Assembly: GCF_003048535.1 (NCBI RefSeq)
Contig: NZ_PIRQ01000008.1
Location: forward strand, 59,447 to 123,446
DNA from: Campylobacter concisus
Lineage (GTDB): Bacteria; Campylobacterota; Campylobacteria; Campylobacterales; Campylobacteraceae
Length of the DNA: 64,000 bases
Direction of reading: 5' to 3'
Translations under genes and position numbers: made by a program
Shown: one piece after another, positions 9,111 through 18,391 of the stretch
How positions within the stretch are numbered: the stretch's first letter is position 1
How the letters are laid out: each line of letters starts with the position of its first letter
Notes under the pieces: model-generated
Told to the model about the DNA's origin: nothing
Seen by the model: only the letters and a program-made list of their open reading frames with translations
The model's database searches: none

Positions 9111-10067
9111 TTATGCCTTGCCCTTTAAAATGTCTTTTATGACGTGATGAGCGTGATTTAGAGCAACGACTATTGAGCCGCCATTTTTTAGCACGATGTC
9201 ACCGCCCACATAAAGTCCTGGTACGCTACTTTGGTAGTTACTATCAACTATTGGAGTGCCCTTTTCATCGATTTTTATCTGACATTTTTGTAAAAAATCA
9301 ACCGGACTTGAGCCGCCTATTGCATAGACAACTCTGTCATAAACGCGGATCTTGCCATTTTCATAATGCACTCTAACTTTGCCTGATTCGTTATCTATCT
9401 CTTTTATATCGTGATTTAGCCTAACTTTTATCTTGCCGTGCTTTTCTAACTCCCAAAGTGCGCTTAAATTTGTCTCATTTACGCGGCTAAAATTATCTTT
9501 TCTATAAGCGATTGTGGTTTTATTGTATTGGCAAAGCTCGATCGCATACTCAACTGCTGAGTTTCCGCCACCTACAACAAGCACCTTTTCGCCGTTCGTA
9601 CAGCTATCAAGGTTAAAATTTACAACCGAGTTTAGTGAAGGCGGGATTTTATAATCAGGCTTATTTGGTCGTCCCATTTTGCCAATTGATATCATCACAT
9701 TTTTAGCTTCATATACGGCTTTTGAGGTAGTTACTTTAAAAATTTCTCCATCTTTTTTCACGCTCTCTACTTCAGAGTTAAAAAAAGCTTCAATCTTTTC
9801 AGTATCAAGCAGCTTATCAAAATAATCAAGCGTGCTCTCTTTCGTACCATCCTCAAATGAAACTACGCCATGTATCGTGCTATCTTGCCCTTTATACTCT
9901 TTATCTACGCGCTTATTATCTTTATAAAATTTTCTTATCGTTTGGCTGTGATTATCGCCTTTTTCAAGAAGCAAAACGTTGTTTAAGCCATTTCTTTTTG
10001 CCTCAACTACGCTAGCAATTCCACAGGGTCCGCCACCAACAACAATTAGATCATAAACATTTACCAT
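9111..10067 (-). CDS. FAD/NAD(P)-dependent oxidoreductase, YpdA/thioredoxin-reductase-like
   Basis: About 318 residues from the ATG at 10067. That start sits six bases after GGAG; an in-frame TTG at 10079 would put the ribosome site inside the gene. Two Rossmann motifs are visible: IVVGGGPCG near the N-terminus (FAD) and VLVVGGGNSAVEYA near the middle (NAD(P)H), with YVGGDI at the end. It lacks the CxxC redox pair of thioredoxin reductase. That places it with YpdA-type disulfide reductases or ferredoxin-NADP reductases, and the substrate cannot be chosen from sequence. Confidence 0.82.
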   Translation of the reverse strand: MVNVYDLIVVGGGPCGIASVVEAKRNGLNNVLLLEKGDNHSQTIRKFYKDNKRVDKEYKGQDSTIHGVVSFEDGTKESTLDYFDKLLDTEKIEAFFNSEVESVKKDGEIFKVTTSKAVYEAKNVMISIGKMGRPNKPDYKIPPSLNSVVNFNLDSCTNGEKVLVVGGGNSAVEYAIELCQYNKTTIAYRKDNFSRVNETNLSALWELEKHGKIKVRLNHDIKEIDNESGKVRVHYENGKIRVYDRVVYAIGGSSPVDFLQKCQIKIDEKGTPIVDSNYQSSVPGLYVGGDIVLKNGGSIVVALNHAHHVIKDILKGKA

Positions 10068-10091
10068 CTTTTTCTCCAAATTTTATAAATT

Positions 10092-11432
10092 CTAAGCTTT
10101 TTTAACTAGATCAGCCATCAAAAATGCAAGCTCAAGTGCCTGATCAGCATTTAGCCTTGGGTCACATTGTGTTTCATATCTTTGCTCAAGCGAACTTTCA
10201 GTGATATTTAATGCCCCGCCCGTGCACTCAGTCACGTCTTGACCTGTCATCTCAAGATGCACGCCGCCAGCTCTTGTGCCCTCAGCTTTGTGAATTTCAA
10301 AAAAGCTTCTAACTTCGCTTATTATCTTGTCAAATTCTCTGGTTTTGTAGTTATTTGATGTTTTTACAGTGTTGCCATGCATCGGGTCGATACTATAAAC
10401 GATATTTAGCCCTTCTCGCTTTAGCTCTCTTAAAATTTTTGGTAAATTTTCGCCTATCTTATCAGCACCCATTCTGATTATCACATTTAGTCTGCCAGCT
10501 TCATTTTCTGGATTTAGTTTATTTGCAAGCGCGATGACATCCTCAGCCTTTGCACTTGGTCCGATCTTTACGCCGATAGGATTTTTCACACCACTTAAAA
10601 AATGTACGTGAGCGTCGTTTATACCACGTGTTCTCTCACCTATCCAAAGCATATGAGCCGAGCAGTCGTACCACTCACCGCTAAGGCTATCAACCCTAGT
10701 TAATGCCTCTTCATAAGGTAGCAAAAGCGCCTCGTGAGATGTATAAACCGCGGTTTGATTTATGACTGGCGTATTTGCTGAAGTGATGCCACAAGCTGCC
10801 ATAAATGAAAGTGTCTTTGTTAGTTCATCAGCTAGTTTTGCGTATTTCTCGCCGATCTCTGGCTTTTTAACAAAGCCTAAATTCCACTTATGCACTTGAT
10901 GAAGGTCAGCCAAACCGCCTCTTGAAAAGGCTCTAAGTAAGTTCATCGTAGATGCACTTTGATAATACGCCTCGATCATGCGTTTTGGATCAGGCACTCT
11001 TGCCTTTTCGTCAAATTCAAAGCCATTTATGATGTCGCCTCTATAGCTTGGAAGCTTAATGCCATTTACCTCTTCAAAATCGCTACTTCTAGGCTTTGCA
11101 AACTGCCCTGCCACGCGGCCCACTTTTACCACTGGGTAGCCGCCAGCAAAGGTTAAAACTATCGCCATTTGAAGTAAAACCTTAAACATGTCTCTGATGT
11201 TGTTTGCATTAAAATTTGTAAAACTCTCAGCGCAGTCGCCACCTTGAAGCAAAAATGCTTCGCCATTGCAAACTTTTGCAAGTTCTTCTTTTAAACTTCT
11301 AGCCTCGCCAGCAAAGACCAAAGGAGGAAGCGATTTTAATTTTTCTTCGATCTCTTTAAGCTCTTTTAAATCTGGGTAATTTGGTTGTTGCAAGATATTA
11401 AATTCTCTCCAGCTATCGCGGTTCCAAGTCAT
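10092..11432 (-). CDS. Class II 3-deoxy-D-arabino-heptulosonate 7-phosphate (DAHP) synthase
   Basis: 446 residues with the class II (plant/Mycobacterium type) features: start [16 protein letters not shown] near 80-86, [31 protein letters not shown] and DPMHGNT. It joins phosphoenolpyruvate and erythrose 4-phosphate in the first step of the shikimate pathway. Length and motifs are normal. It lies 24 bases upstream of the oxidoreductase and is divergent from the EamA gene at 11579, so the 146-bp gap between them holds both promoters. Confidence 0.95.
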   Translation of the reverse strand: MTWNRDSWREFNILQQPNYPDLKELKEIEEKLKSLPPLVFAGEARSLKEELAKVCNGEAFLLQGGDCAESFTNFNANNIRDMFKVLLQMAIVLTFAGGYPVVKVGRVAGQFAKPRSSDFEEVNGIKLPSYRGDIINGFEFDEKARVPDPKRMIEAYYQSASTMNLLRAFSRGGLADLHQVHKWNLGFVKKPEIGEKYAKLADELTKTLSFMAACGITSANTPVINQTAVYTSHEALLLPYEEALTRVDSLSGEWYDCSAHMLWIGERTRGINDAHVHFLSGVKNPIGVKIGPSAKAEDVIALANKLNPENEAGRLNVIIRMGADKIGENLPKILRELKREGLNIVYSIDPMHGNTVKTSNNYKTREFDKIISEVRSFFEIHKAEGTRAGGVHLEMTGQDVTECTGGALNITESSLEQRYETQCDPRLNADQALELAFLMADLVKKA

Positions 11433-11578
11433 TTATTTTCCTATCTTTTTTGCCTTAAATTAGACGCTGATTATATCACGCAAAACTTAAAAAATAAAAG
11501 CCATTAATGGGCTATTAAAGATATTTTGCATACAATCGCTACTTTAAATTTACCCAAAAAAAAGAGAAGATTTTTTTC

Positions 11579-12466
11579 ATGATAAAAGGCATTTTTTATT
11601 CGCTTTTGGCATCAGTTTTATTTAACTGCATTTACTACATGTCAGTGCTCATGAACCCCATCAGCACACAAGCTCTTATTGGATACCGCATGATCTTTGC
11701 CATGCCTTTTGTCATCGCCGCCATTTTTTTGTTAAAACAGCAGCGAAATTTCAAATTTTTACTTCTAAAAATAAAGCTAAAACCTAAAATTTTACTAGTT
11801 TTGCTTGCTACCTCGCTCATCGTCTCATTTCAGATGTGGCTTTATCTCTGGGCGCCAAGCAATGGCTCAGCACTAAAGGTATCAATTGGCTACCTCATCA
11901 TGCCAATAGTCATGGTCCTTTTTGGACGGATATTTTTTAAAGAGCACCTCTCTAAAACAAAGCTAGCCTCGATATTTTTTGCAGCCCTTGGCGTCTTTAG
12001 TACAGCTATACTAAGCGGCGGCATCTCGTGGGAGAGCGCTGTAGTTTTTTGCCTTTATCCAGTCTATTTTGCCATTAGAAAGTACTACAACCTTGCAAAT
12101 TTCTCAAGCTTTGTTATAGAGATAATTTTTATGTTTTTATTCTCATTTTATTTTGCGCTCACAGCCGATATGAACTACGTGATGAGCCAAAATCCAAACA
12201 TCTACTATCTGCTCATCTTGCTTGGTGCTATCAGCGGCATAGCCCTCATCGCCCAGATCCTCTCAAGCACGCTCGTGCCGATAAATGTACTAGGTTTGCT
12301 TACATATTTTGAGCCTATAATGATGCTTTTTGTCTCATTTGCTATCGGCGAGAGACTGGAGAAAAGCTCATACTTTTTAATGATCTGCCTAGCCATCTCG
12401 GTCACACTTTTGATGATAGATAGTATAAATTCTATAAAAGGCGACAAAAATACCAAGACTAAATGA
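11579..12466 (+). CDS. EamA/DMT-family transporter (first of a pair)
   Basis: 295 residues with about ten hydrophobic helices in two five-helix halves, typical of the drug/metabolite transporter superfamily of the inner membrane. The RarD-like sequence MIKGIFYSLLASVLFNCIYY opens the first helix. Substrates for this family are usually metabolites or amino acids and cannot be predicted here. It ends in the ATGA overlap region with the second EamA gene, so the two are probably co-transcribed and may work as paired or duplicate exporters. Confidence 0.82.
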   Translation: MIKGIFYSLLASVLFNCIYYMSVLMNPISTQALIGYRMIFAMPFVIAAIFLLKQQRNFKFLLLKIKLKPKILLVLLATSLIVSFQMWLYLWAPSNGSALKVSIGYLIMPIVMVLFGRIFFKEHLSKTKLASIFFAALGVFSTAILSGGISWESAVVFCLYPVYFAIRKYYNLANFSSFVIEIIFMFLFSFYFALTADMNYVMSQNPNIYYLLILLGAISGIALIAQILSSTLVPINVLGLLTYFEPIMMLFVSFAIGERLEKSSYFLMICLAISVTLLMIDSINSIKGDKNTKTK

Positions 12467-12471
12467 GAGCC

Positions 12472-12506
12472 AAAAAGGCGTTATTCTCGCGCTTAGCGCC
12501 TTTTTT
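12472..12506 (+). terminator. Terminator-like hairpin between the two EamA genes
   Basis: AAAAAGGCG at 12472-12480 pairs with CGCCTTTTT at 12497-12505, followed by a sixth T. This is the form of an intrinsic terminator. It lies just after the stop of the first EamA gene and over the codons that should encode the start of the second. It could end or attenuate transcription between them, or be a chance result of coding sequence. Confidence 0.45.
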
Positions 12507-13337
12507 ATGTGGGGGTTTTTGGCGATTTATTTCAACCTCTTTAGCAAAGATGTCGATGCTTATGAAATTTTAGCTCATAGGGTCATTTGGTCATTTTTCT
12601 TAATGGCTGGAGTGCTTTATTTTAGTGGCAAAATGGGCGAAATTTTTACTTTACTTAAAGATATTCGTTCGCTAAAAATCCTATTTTTGAGTGGTATATT
12701 TATCACCACAAACTGGGGCGTTTATGTATATGCTGTTAGCAATGGCAAAATTTTAGACACAAGCCTGGGCTATTTTATAAATCCCCTAATAAGCATGCTC
12801 CTTGGTGTTATCATCTTTAAAGAAAGGCTAAATAAAAGCGGAATTTTAGCCATTTGTATAGTCGTTTTAGCCATTAGCATACAAATTTATGCCCAAGGTG
12901 GATTGCCATTAGTTTCCATTATCTTGCCACTTTCATTTGGATTTTACGCAGCAGTTAGAAAGATGGCAAAGATTAGCGCATTCAACGGGCTTTTTATAGA
13001 GACATTTTTTATGTTCCCATTTGCACTTGCTTACGTCCTTTACATAGCATTTTTAGATAAAAGCCACTTTGGACTAAATGAAGACTCACTTTTAATGATT
13101 GCTTCAAGCATCGTAACCATCGTACCACTTGTCGCTTTTAACGCAGCGGCAACAAGGATAAATTTAACAACGATTGGCTATTTGCAATACATCTCGCCGA
13201 CCATCGCGATCCTTTGTGCAGTCTTCATTTACGGCGAAAATTTAGACGGCTACAAGGTCATCTCGTTTTGTATGATCTGGCTGGCACTTGCGATAATTAG
13301 CATAGATAAATTTAGAAAAAGGAGTAAAAATGAATAA
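12507..13337 (+). CDS. RarD-like EamA/DMT transporter (second of a pair), N-terminus uncertain
   Basis: 276 residues from the ATG at 12507, with nine or ten membrane helices of the DMT fold and closest in feel to RarD. The reading frame continues upstream as QKGVILALSAFF, which matches the expected first helix, but no ATG, GTG or TTG lies in that frame there. The ATG at 12463, overlapping the previous stop, is one frame off and would join if the A5 run at 12472-12476 had one more A. So the true start is either 12507 with a clipped helix, or 12463 via a frameshift or sequence error. Confidence 0.7.
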   Translation: MWGFLAIYFNLFSKDVDAYEILAHRVIWSFFLMAGVLYFSGKMGEIFTLLKDIRSLKILFLSGIFITTNWGVYVYAVSNGKILDTSLGYFINPLISMLLGVIIFKERLNKSGILAICIVVLAISIQIYAQGGLPLVSIILPLSFGFYAAVRKMAKISAFNGLFIETFFMFPFALAYVLYIAFLDKSHFGLNEDSLLMIASSIVTIVPLVAFNAAATRINLTTIGYLQYISPTIAILCAVFIYGENLDGYKVISFCMIWLALAIISIDKFRKRSKNE

Positions 13338-13782
13338 TGTGACGATTTATTTGCTGCTTGCGTTCTTTGCGGCGCTTATTTTATATTTTCAGATACAAAA
13401 ACTCACCAAAAAGCTAGATGAAGAAGGTGCTGCGCCAGCTTATCAAAAGGCTGCACAGGAGGTTTTAGAAAATTTAAGCAATGCTGAGAAATATCCAAAA
13501 TTTTGCAATGTAATATTTAAAAAAATAAACGCCTTAAGGCAAGATATTTTATTTGAAGATGCGCTAAATAGTGAGTCTGAAAAAGATAAAGCATTAGATG
13601 CCTTAGAGCAAATAAGAGAAAAACTGGAAACTTTATCAAAGAAAGAAAATTTAAGCTGGGAGAGCGAACTCTTTGTGATCTTGGACGAGCTTGATGGCTT
13701 TGTAAGGGCAAATTTCAAAAACGGCGAAGATAGAGCTGAAGAGCTAAGAGAGGAGCTAAAGAGAGAATTTGATGGGTTATGA
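13330..13782 (+). CDS. Small single-span membrane protein, unknown
   Basis: 150 residues preceded by AAGGAG. One N-terminal hydrophobic helix (IYLLLAFFAALILYF, about 6-20) is followed by a charged, helical, probably coiled cytoplasmic tail rich in Glu and Lys. No domain is recognised. It overlaps the end of the EamA gene by eight bases and its stop overlaps the reading frame leading to mcrB. Whether it belongs with the transporters or with the restriction system is not clear. Confidence 0.6.
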   Translation: MNNVTIYLLLAFFAALILYFQIQKLTKKLDEEGAAPAYQKAAQEVLENLSNAEKYPKFCNVIFKKINALRQDILFEDALNSESEKDKALDALEQIREKLETLSKKENLSWESELFVILDELDGFVRANFKNGEDRAEELREELKREFDGL

Positions 13783-13820
13783 TATCAACTCAAATAAATT
13801 TTAGATTTAAAGGAATAAGT

Positions 13821-15200
13821 ATGTTTGAAGATATAGATTATGACAGTTTTAAAGATTATTGTAAAAAAACTTTAAGTAAAAATACGGTTCAACAATATCA
13901 AACCTATTTAAGAAATTTTATTAGTTTTTTAGAAGACAATAAAATTTACTCAATTTTTGATTATTATGACTTAAAAACTAAAAACCCAAAATATTTAGAA
14001 GAAGAGTTTTTAAAATCTGGAAAAACCAAAAAACCTTTTGCCAACTATAATTCAGCGGTAAAAAAGTATATAGAATTTATAAATAGCAAAGGAATAACAA
14101 TGCCGATAACTGACAACGAACAAATAAAAAGCAAAACAGATCTATCACTAAATCAAATTTTATATGGTTCTCCAGGAACTGGAAAGACATACAGTACAGT
14201 GATAAAGGCCATCGAGATAATAGAAGAAAGAAAAGTTGATATAAGCGAAACCAGAAATGATCTAAAAAATAAATTTGATGAATATATACGAAGTAGACAA
14301 ATAAAATTTATAACATTTCACCAAAGCTATGGATATGAGGAATTTGTAGAAGGCATAAAGCCTCTATTTGATAGCAAAAACGAAGATGGCGATATAACTT
14401 ATGAGATATCAAAAGGAATTTTTTATCAGTGCTGCGAAAATGCTTTACTTCTTAGTGGATACAAAGGCAAACTTAGGGATTTTTGCGATCTGCCAAAAGA
14501 TGCACGAGAAAAGTTTTTTAATAAGAACACACCAAAATATGCCATCTTTATCGACGAGATCAATCGCGGGAATATATCTAAAATTTTTGGTGAGCTCATA
14601 ACTCTTATAGAGCCATCAAAAAGACTCGGAGCAGATGACGAGATAATAGTGGAGCTGCCATATTCAAAAGAGAAATTTGGAGTGCCGTCAAATTTATACA
14701 TAATAGGCACGATGAATACAGCGGATCGCAGCATAGCCCTTATGGATACGGCTCTTAGAAGAAGGTTTGAATTTTTGGAGATAATGCCAGAATATGACAA
14801 ACTAAACAAAATAAATATCGAAGGTATAAATATAGGCAAAATGCTAAAAATGATAAACGAGCGCATAGAGTATCTTTACGACAGAGATCACACGATAGGA
14901 CATGCCTATTTTATGTCACTAAAAAGCGATACGGATATAGAAGAGTTAGCTTTGATCTTTAAAAACAAAATTTTACCGCTACTACAAGAGTATTTTTATG
15001 ACGATTGGGAAAAGATAAGGCTAGTACTAGGAGATAATCAAAAAAACGAAGACCTTCAGTTTGTTAAAATCAAGAAAAATATGGCTACAAAAGAATTATT
15101 TGGATCAAAGATCGACGATATAGACGATAAAGTCCTATATGAGATAAGCGACCAAGAAACTTTCAAAAACCCTCAAAGCTATATAAAAATTTACGAATGA
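13821..15200 (+). CDS. mcrB: McrB-like AAA+ GTPase of a modification-dependent restriction system
   Basis: 459 residues from the ATG at 13821, which has AGGAATAA in front of it; an in-frame ATG at 13779 is less likely. The motor domain has Walker A GSPGTGKT at 116-123, Walker B FIDEIN at 243-248, the McrB signature MNTADRS at 298-304 and RRRF at 313-316. McrB rings use GTP to drive the McrC nuclease on DNA carrying modified cytosine. The first 90 residues are a helical domain (SFKDYC, LSKNTVQQYQTYLRNF, ANYNSAVKKYIEF) resembling the core-binding domain of tyrosine recombinases rather than the E. coli McrB recognition domain. Confidence 0.9.
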   Translation: MFEDIDYDSFKDYCKKTLSKNTVQQYQTYLRNFISFLEDNKIYSIFDYYDLKTKNPKYLEEEFLKSGKTKKPFANYNSAVKKYIEFINSKGITMPITDNEQIKSKTDLSLNQILYGSPGTGKTYSTVIKAIEIIEERKVDISETRNDLKNKFDEYIRSRQIKFITFHQSYGYEEFVEGIKPLFDSKNEDGDITYEISKGIFYQCCENALLLSGYKGKLRDFCDLPKDAREKFFNKNTPKYAIFIDEINRGNISKIFGELITLIEPSKRLGADDEIIVELPYSKEKFGVPSNLYIIGTMNTADRSIALMDTALRRRFEFLEIMPEYDKLNKINIEGINIGKMLKMINERIEYLYDRDHTIGHAYFMSLKSDTDIEELALIFKNKILPLLQEYFYDDWEKIRLVLGDNQKNEDLQFVKIKKNMATKELFGSKIDDIDDKVLYEISDQETFKNPQSYIKIYE

Positions 15201-15216
15201 AATAAAACGCAAAGCA

Positions 15217-16422
15217 ATGACCAAATACTTAATAGAGTTTGAAAAATTTCGCCCGGAAGATAACCAAGACTTATTTAACGCCGTAGATGCCTTTACTAGA
15301 GAAAATTTTGCCGCAGTAGAGTTTTTAAAGCTCGGCAGAGATAAAAAGGGCGATTTTTTACAAGCTCAAAACTACGTCGGTATCATCCAGACAAAAAGTG
15401 GCGATAGCCTTGAGATACTTCCAAAAATCCATGATAATGACAATGGCGGCAATAAAGAAGCGGTAGAAAATTCTAAAAGAATTTTACTAAGAATGTTAAA
15501 AACTTTAAAAAACCATCCATTTAAAAATATAAACATAGCGAATTTAAAAAGCTTGAATCTACCACTTCTTGAAATTTTTATATCGATGTTCCTAGATGAA
15601 GTATCAAAACTCGTAAAAATAGGCATAAAAAGCGACTATGTAGAGCTTGAGGATAATCTAAAATTTTTAAAAGGAAAGCTAAAAATCTCGGAACAAATAC
15701 GTAAAAATATCGTCCATAAAGAGAGATTTTACGTTTGCTATCAGGAATTTTCCATAGATAGAGCCGAAAATCGCCTCATAAAAAGTACGCTTGAGTTTTT
15801 ATACAGGCGCTCAAAATCAAGCAGAATTCAACGACTCATTAGGGAATATTTATTTATTTTTGATGAAATTTCATCTAGCTCTGATATAAACGCGGACTTT
15901 AGCCGATTAAAACTAAATCGCCAAACAAAACACTATGAGCAAGCGCTTTTATGGAGTAAGATATTTTTACAAAACAAGTCGTTTAGTCCGTATAGAGGTA
16001 GCGATGTGGCCTTTGCCTTGCTATTTGATATGAATACGCTTTTTGAAAGCTATGTTGGAGATTTTATAAAGAAAAAGCATCCAGGCACTATATTGCAGCA
16101 TCAAGGAAAATATCTTATTGAAGAACCAAGAAGAGACTTCGGGTTAAAACCAGATATATTTTTAAAATATAAAAACCAAAATTATATAGCCGACACAAAA
16201 TGGAAGATCGTCAAATCAAAAGACGATATTTCACAAGCTGACCTATATCAGCTATATGCCTATGGTAAAAAATATAATTGTGGCAAACTTTATCTAATAT
16301 ATCCAAAGATAGACGGCATAAAACAAGAGTTTATGAAATTTAAATATGAAAAAGATATGCAGCTTGAAATTTTATATTTTGATCTTGAAAAAGACGAAAA
16401 TAACGCAAATTTACTAGCCTAA
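15217..16422 (+). CDS. mcrC: McrC-like PD-(D/E)xK nuclease subunit
   Basis: 401 residues, 17 bases after mcrB. The N-terminal half is the McrB-interacting region. The C-terminal nuclease core shows Asp313 in KPDIFLKY, then ADTKW with Asp326 and Lys328, and Gln341 in SQADLYQLYAYG, the arrangement of McrC catalytic residues. With McrB it should cut DNA carrying modified bases, defending against modified phage or foreign methylated DNA. The start at 15217 is an ATG. AT-rich codon use across the pair suggests an acquired cassette between housekeeping genes. Confidence 0.9.
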   Translation: MTKYLIEFEKFRPEDNQDLFNAVDAFTRENFAAVEFLKLGRDKKGDFLQAQNYVGIIQTKSGDSLEILPKIHDNDNGGNKEAVENSKRILLRMLKTLKNHPFKNINIANLKSLNLPLLEIFISMFLDEVSKLVKIGIKSDYVELEDNLKFLKGKLKISEQIRKNIVHKERFYVCYQEFSIDRAENRLIKSTLEFLYRRSKSSRIQRLIREYLFIFDEISSSSDINADFSRLKLNRQTKHYEQALLWSKIFLQNKSFSPYRGSDVAFALLFDMNTLFESYVGDFIKKKHPGTILQHQGKYLIEEPRRDFGLKPDIFLKYKNQNYIADTKWKIVKSKDDISQADLYQLYAYGKKYNCGKLYLIYPKIDGIKQEFMKFKYEKDMQLEILYFDLEKDENNANLLA

Positions 16423-16426
16423 TTTA

Positions 16427-16455
16427 TAAAAGCCAAATTTAAAGCTTTGCTTTTA
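16427..16455. terminator. Possible bidirectional terminator between mcrC and nagZ
   Basis: TAAAAGC at 16427-16433 and GCTTTTA at 16449-16455 form a 7-bp stem flanked by A- and T-rich sequence. It lies in the 16-bp gap between convergent genes and runs into the last codons of nagZ. The stem is short, so this is only a candidate. Confidence 0.35.
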
Positions 16456-17494
16456 GAGCCATTATCCTCTTGTATGAAGCGTCGATTCGCTCCTTGCTGA
16501 TCTTTTTCTCGTTTACAGCATCGACTATGATTTGAGCGACTAGATCGGCCGTTCTTTGGTTATTTATCTTGAACTCGCTAAAGAGCAAGATGTCGCCACC
16601 AGCGTTTATAAATTTCACCACTTTTTGAGCCAAAGCTTCGTCGCCAACGCCTTTCATCAGCATATCATCGCTGATGACTACGCCATTAAATTTAAGCTCA
16701 TTTCGCAAGAGATCGGTTATTATTTTTTTAGAAAGTGTGGCTGGGTTGTCCTCGTCGATGCCTTTTACAAAAAGATGTCCGACCATGATGATCTGCGCTC
16801 TACCCGTGCTTATAGCGTCTTTATATGGCAGCAGCGCATCTTTGCTTAGCGTGACCTCGCTCTTATTTTTATGTGAGTCCTCTTTTGAGCTGCCATGCCC
16901 TGGAAAGTGTTTAAGCGTCGTTAGGATGCCCTGCTCTTTAAATGCGTCCATAAAAGCATCAGCGTAGATCACAACCTTGCTCGCATACTCGCTAAACGCC
17001 CTTTGCTTAACAGCGATGATCGGCGAGTTTTCATCGTGCAGATCAACCACTGGAGCGAAATTTAAATTTATGCCACACTCCTTTAAATTTATAGCCATTT
17101 TTGAGTAGAGATCATAAGCGCTTTTGATATCAAGCGTACTTGCGACCTCGTATGCGCTAGGATATGGGCCATCAAAGCTCTTATCCTTCATGCGGCTTAC
17201 ATTGCCACCCTCTTCGTCGATAGCGACGAAAATTTTAGGACTTTTTTCTTTGATAGCTTTTATGCTTGCTTTTAGTTGGGCTTTACTAGTGACGTTTCTG
17301 CCAAGTAGCATCACACCGCCAAATCTCTCATATCCAGCATCGCTTAACATCGCGCGAAACGCAGCGTCTTTTGTGCTAGCTCCATTAAAGCCAACCATTA
17401 TCATCTGTGAAACCTTGGCTCTTAGACTCACTTCAGCGCCGTTTAGCCCCAGAGCAAAAATAGCCACAAAAAGTATAAATTTAAAAGCTCTCAT
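16439..17494 (-). CDS. nagZ: Beta-N-acetylhexosaminidase, GH3 family, NagZ-like, exported
   Basis: 351 residues. An N-terminal hydrophobic segment ending LGLNGAEVS looks like a signal peptide, so this copy probably acts in the periplasm, unlike cytoplasmic E. coli NagZ. The GH3 motif KHFPGHG is at 195-201, followed by DSH at 206-208 (the NagZ acid/base Asp-His dyad). The nucleophile region is VISDDM at 273-278. The enzyme removes N-acetylglucosamine from peptidoglycan fragments. Its start overlaps the gpsA stop by four bases. Confidence 0.88.
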   Translation of the reverse strand: MRAFKFILFVAIFALGLNGAEVSLRAKVSQMIMVGFNGASTKDAAFRAMLSDAGYERFGGVMLLGRNVTSKAQLKASIKAIKEKSPKIFVAIDEEGGNVSRMKDKSFDGPYPSAYEVASTLDIKSAYDLYSKMAINLKECGINLNFAPVVDLHDENSPIIAVKQRAFSEYASKVVIYADAFMDAFKEQGILTTLKHFPGHGSSKEDSHKNKSEVTLSKDALLPYKDAISTGRAQIIMVGHLFVKGIDEDNPATLSKKIITDLLRNELKFNGVVISDDMLMKGVGDEALAQKVVKFINAGGDILLFSEFKINNQRTADLVAQIIVDAVNEKKISKERIDASYKRIMALKAKL

Positions 17495-18381
17495 CTTCTT
17501 CCCAAAAGTGATTTTACGCTCTCAAAAACGTCTTTGCCATTTAGCATATTTTCAACCTCACTAGCGATCGGCACATATATGCCCTTTTCTTTGGCGATCT
17601 TGCTAATAGCTCTTGCAGTATCGACGCCCTCGGCCACCTCGCCAAGCTCACTTAAAATTTTCTCTAGTCTCTCGTGCCTTGCGATGCCAAGACCTACGCG
17701 GTAGTTGCGCGAAAGTATCGATGAAGCGGTTAAGAAAAGATCTCCTGCGCCGCTTAACCCCATAAAAGTCTCATCTTTTGCACCAAAAAATTTGCCAAAT
17801 CTAGCCATCTCGACAAGCCCACGTGAAATGAGGCTCGCCCTTGCGTTGTTACCAAGACCAAGGCCGTCACAGATGCCACCAGCTATGGCGATCACGTTTT
17901 TATACGCCCCGCACACTTCAGCACCGATCACATCATCAGAGGTGTAGGCTTTCATATAGCTTGGGAAAAATGAGGCAAATTTTAAAGCTAAATTTTTATT
18001 TTTAGAATTTACCACCAAGGCGCAAGGCAGCTTCTGCATGATCTCCTTTGCAAAGGTCGGCCCTGAGAGAAAGGCCAAATTTTCTCTATCAACAAAGTCT
18101 TCATAAATTTCATTTAAAAATTTAAGATTTGCCGTGTCTATGCCCTTGCTGGCGACTAGGATCTTTTGACCTTTGTTTTTGTAGTTTTGCTTTAGCCATA
18201 AATTTGTAGCTTGAGTTGGGATTGTGCAGACTAGATATTCGCATTCCAAAGCCTCTTCTAAGCTTACAAAATTTGGCATCTCTCTTGGCGTTCTTGAGCT
18301 GATGACGCACTCGTTATTTTCACTAAATGCGTGAAATAGCGCACTGCCCCACTTGCCAGCTCCGATGACTGCTATGCTCAT
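17491..18381 (-). CDS. gpsA: Glycerol-3-phosphate dehydrogenase [NAD(P)+]
   Basis: 296 residues starting MSIAVIGAGKWGSALFHAF, the Rossmann GxGxWG of GpsA. Further motifs are FLSGPTFAKE and the catalytic-lysine region EVCGAYKNVIAIAGG, then GLSGAGDL. It reduces dihydroxyacetone phosphate to sn-glycerol 3-phosphate for phospholipid synthesis. Slightly shorter than the E. coli protein but complete. It sits between gatB (ten bases upstream) and nagZ. Confidence 0.95.
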   Translation of the reverse strand: MSIAVIGAGKWGSALFHAFSENNECVISSRTPREMPNFVSLEEALECEYLVCTIPTQATNLWLKQNYKNKGQKILVASKGIDTANLKFLNEIYEDFVDRENLAFLSGPTFAKEIMQKLPCALVVNSKNKNLALKFASFFPSYMKAYTSDDVIGAEVCGAYKNVIAIAGGICDGLGLGNNARASLISRGLVEMARFGKFFGAKDETFMGLSGAGDLFLTASSILSRNYRVGLGIARHERLEKILSELGEVAEGVDTARAISKIAKEKGIYVPIASEVENMLNGKDVFESVKSLLGRR

Positions 18382-18391
18382 TTTAGCCCTT

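Noticed and set aside
11555..11575. A8 run upstream of the first EamA gene as a regulatory tract
   Set aside because: It is intergenic, of ordinary length for this genome and not linked to any promoter element I can place.
12507..12516. Short G run at the start of the second EamA gene as a phase-variation tract
   Set aside because: Only five Gs, too short for the frequent slippage known for longer Campylobacter tracts.
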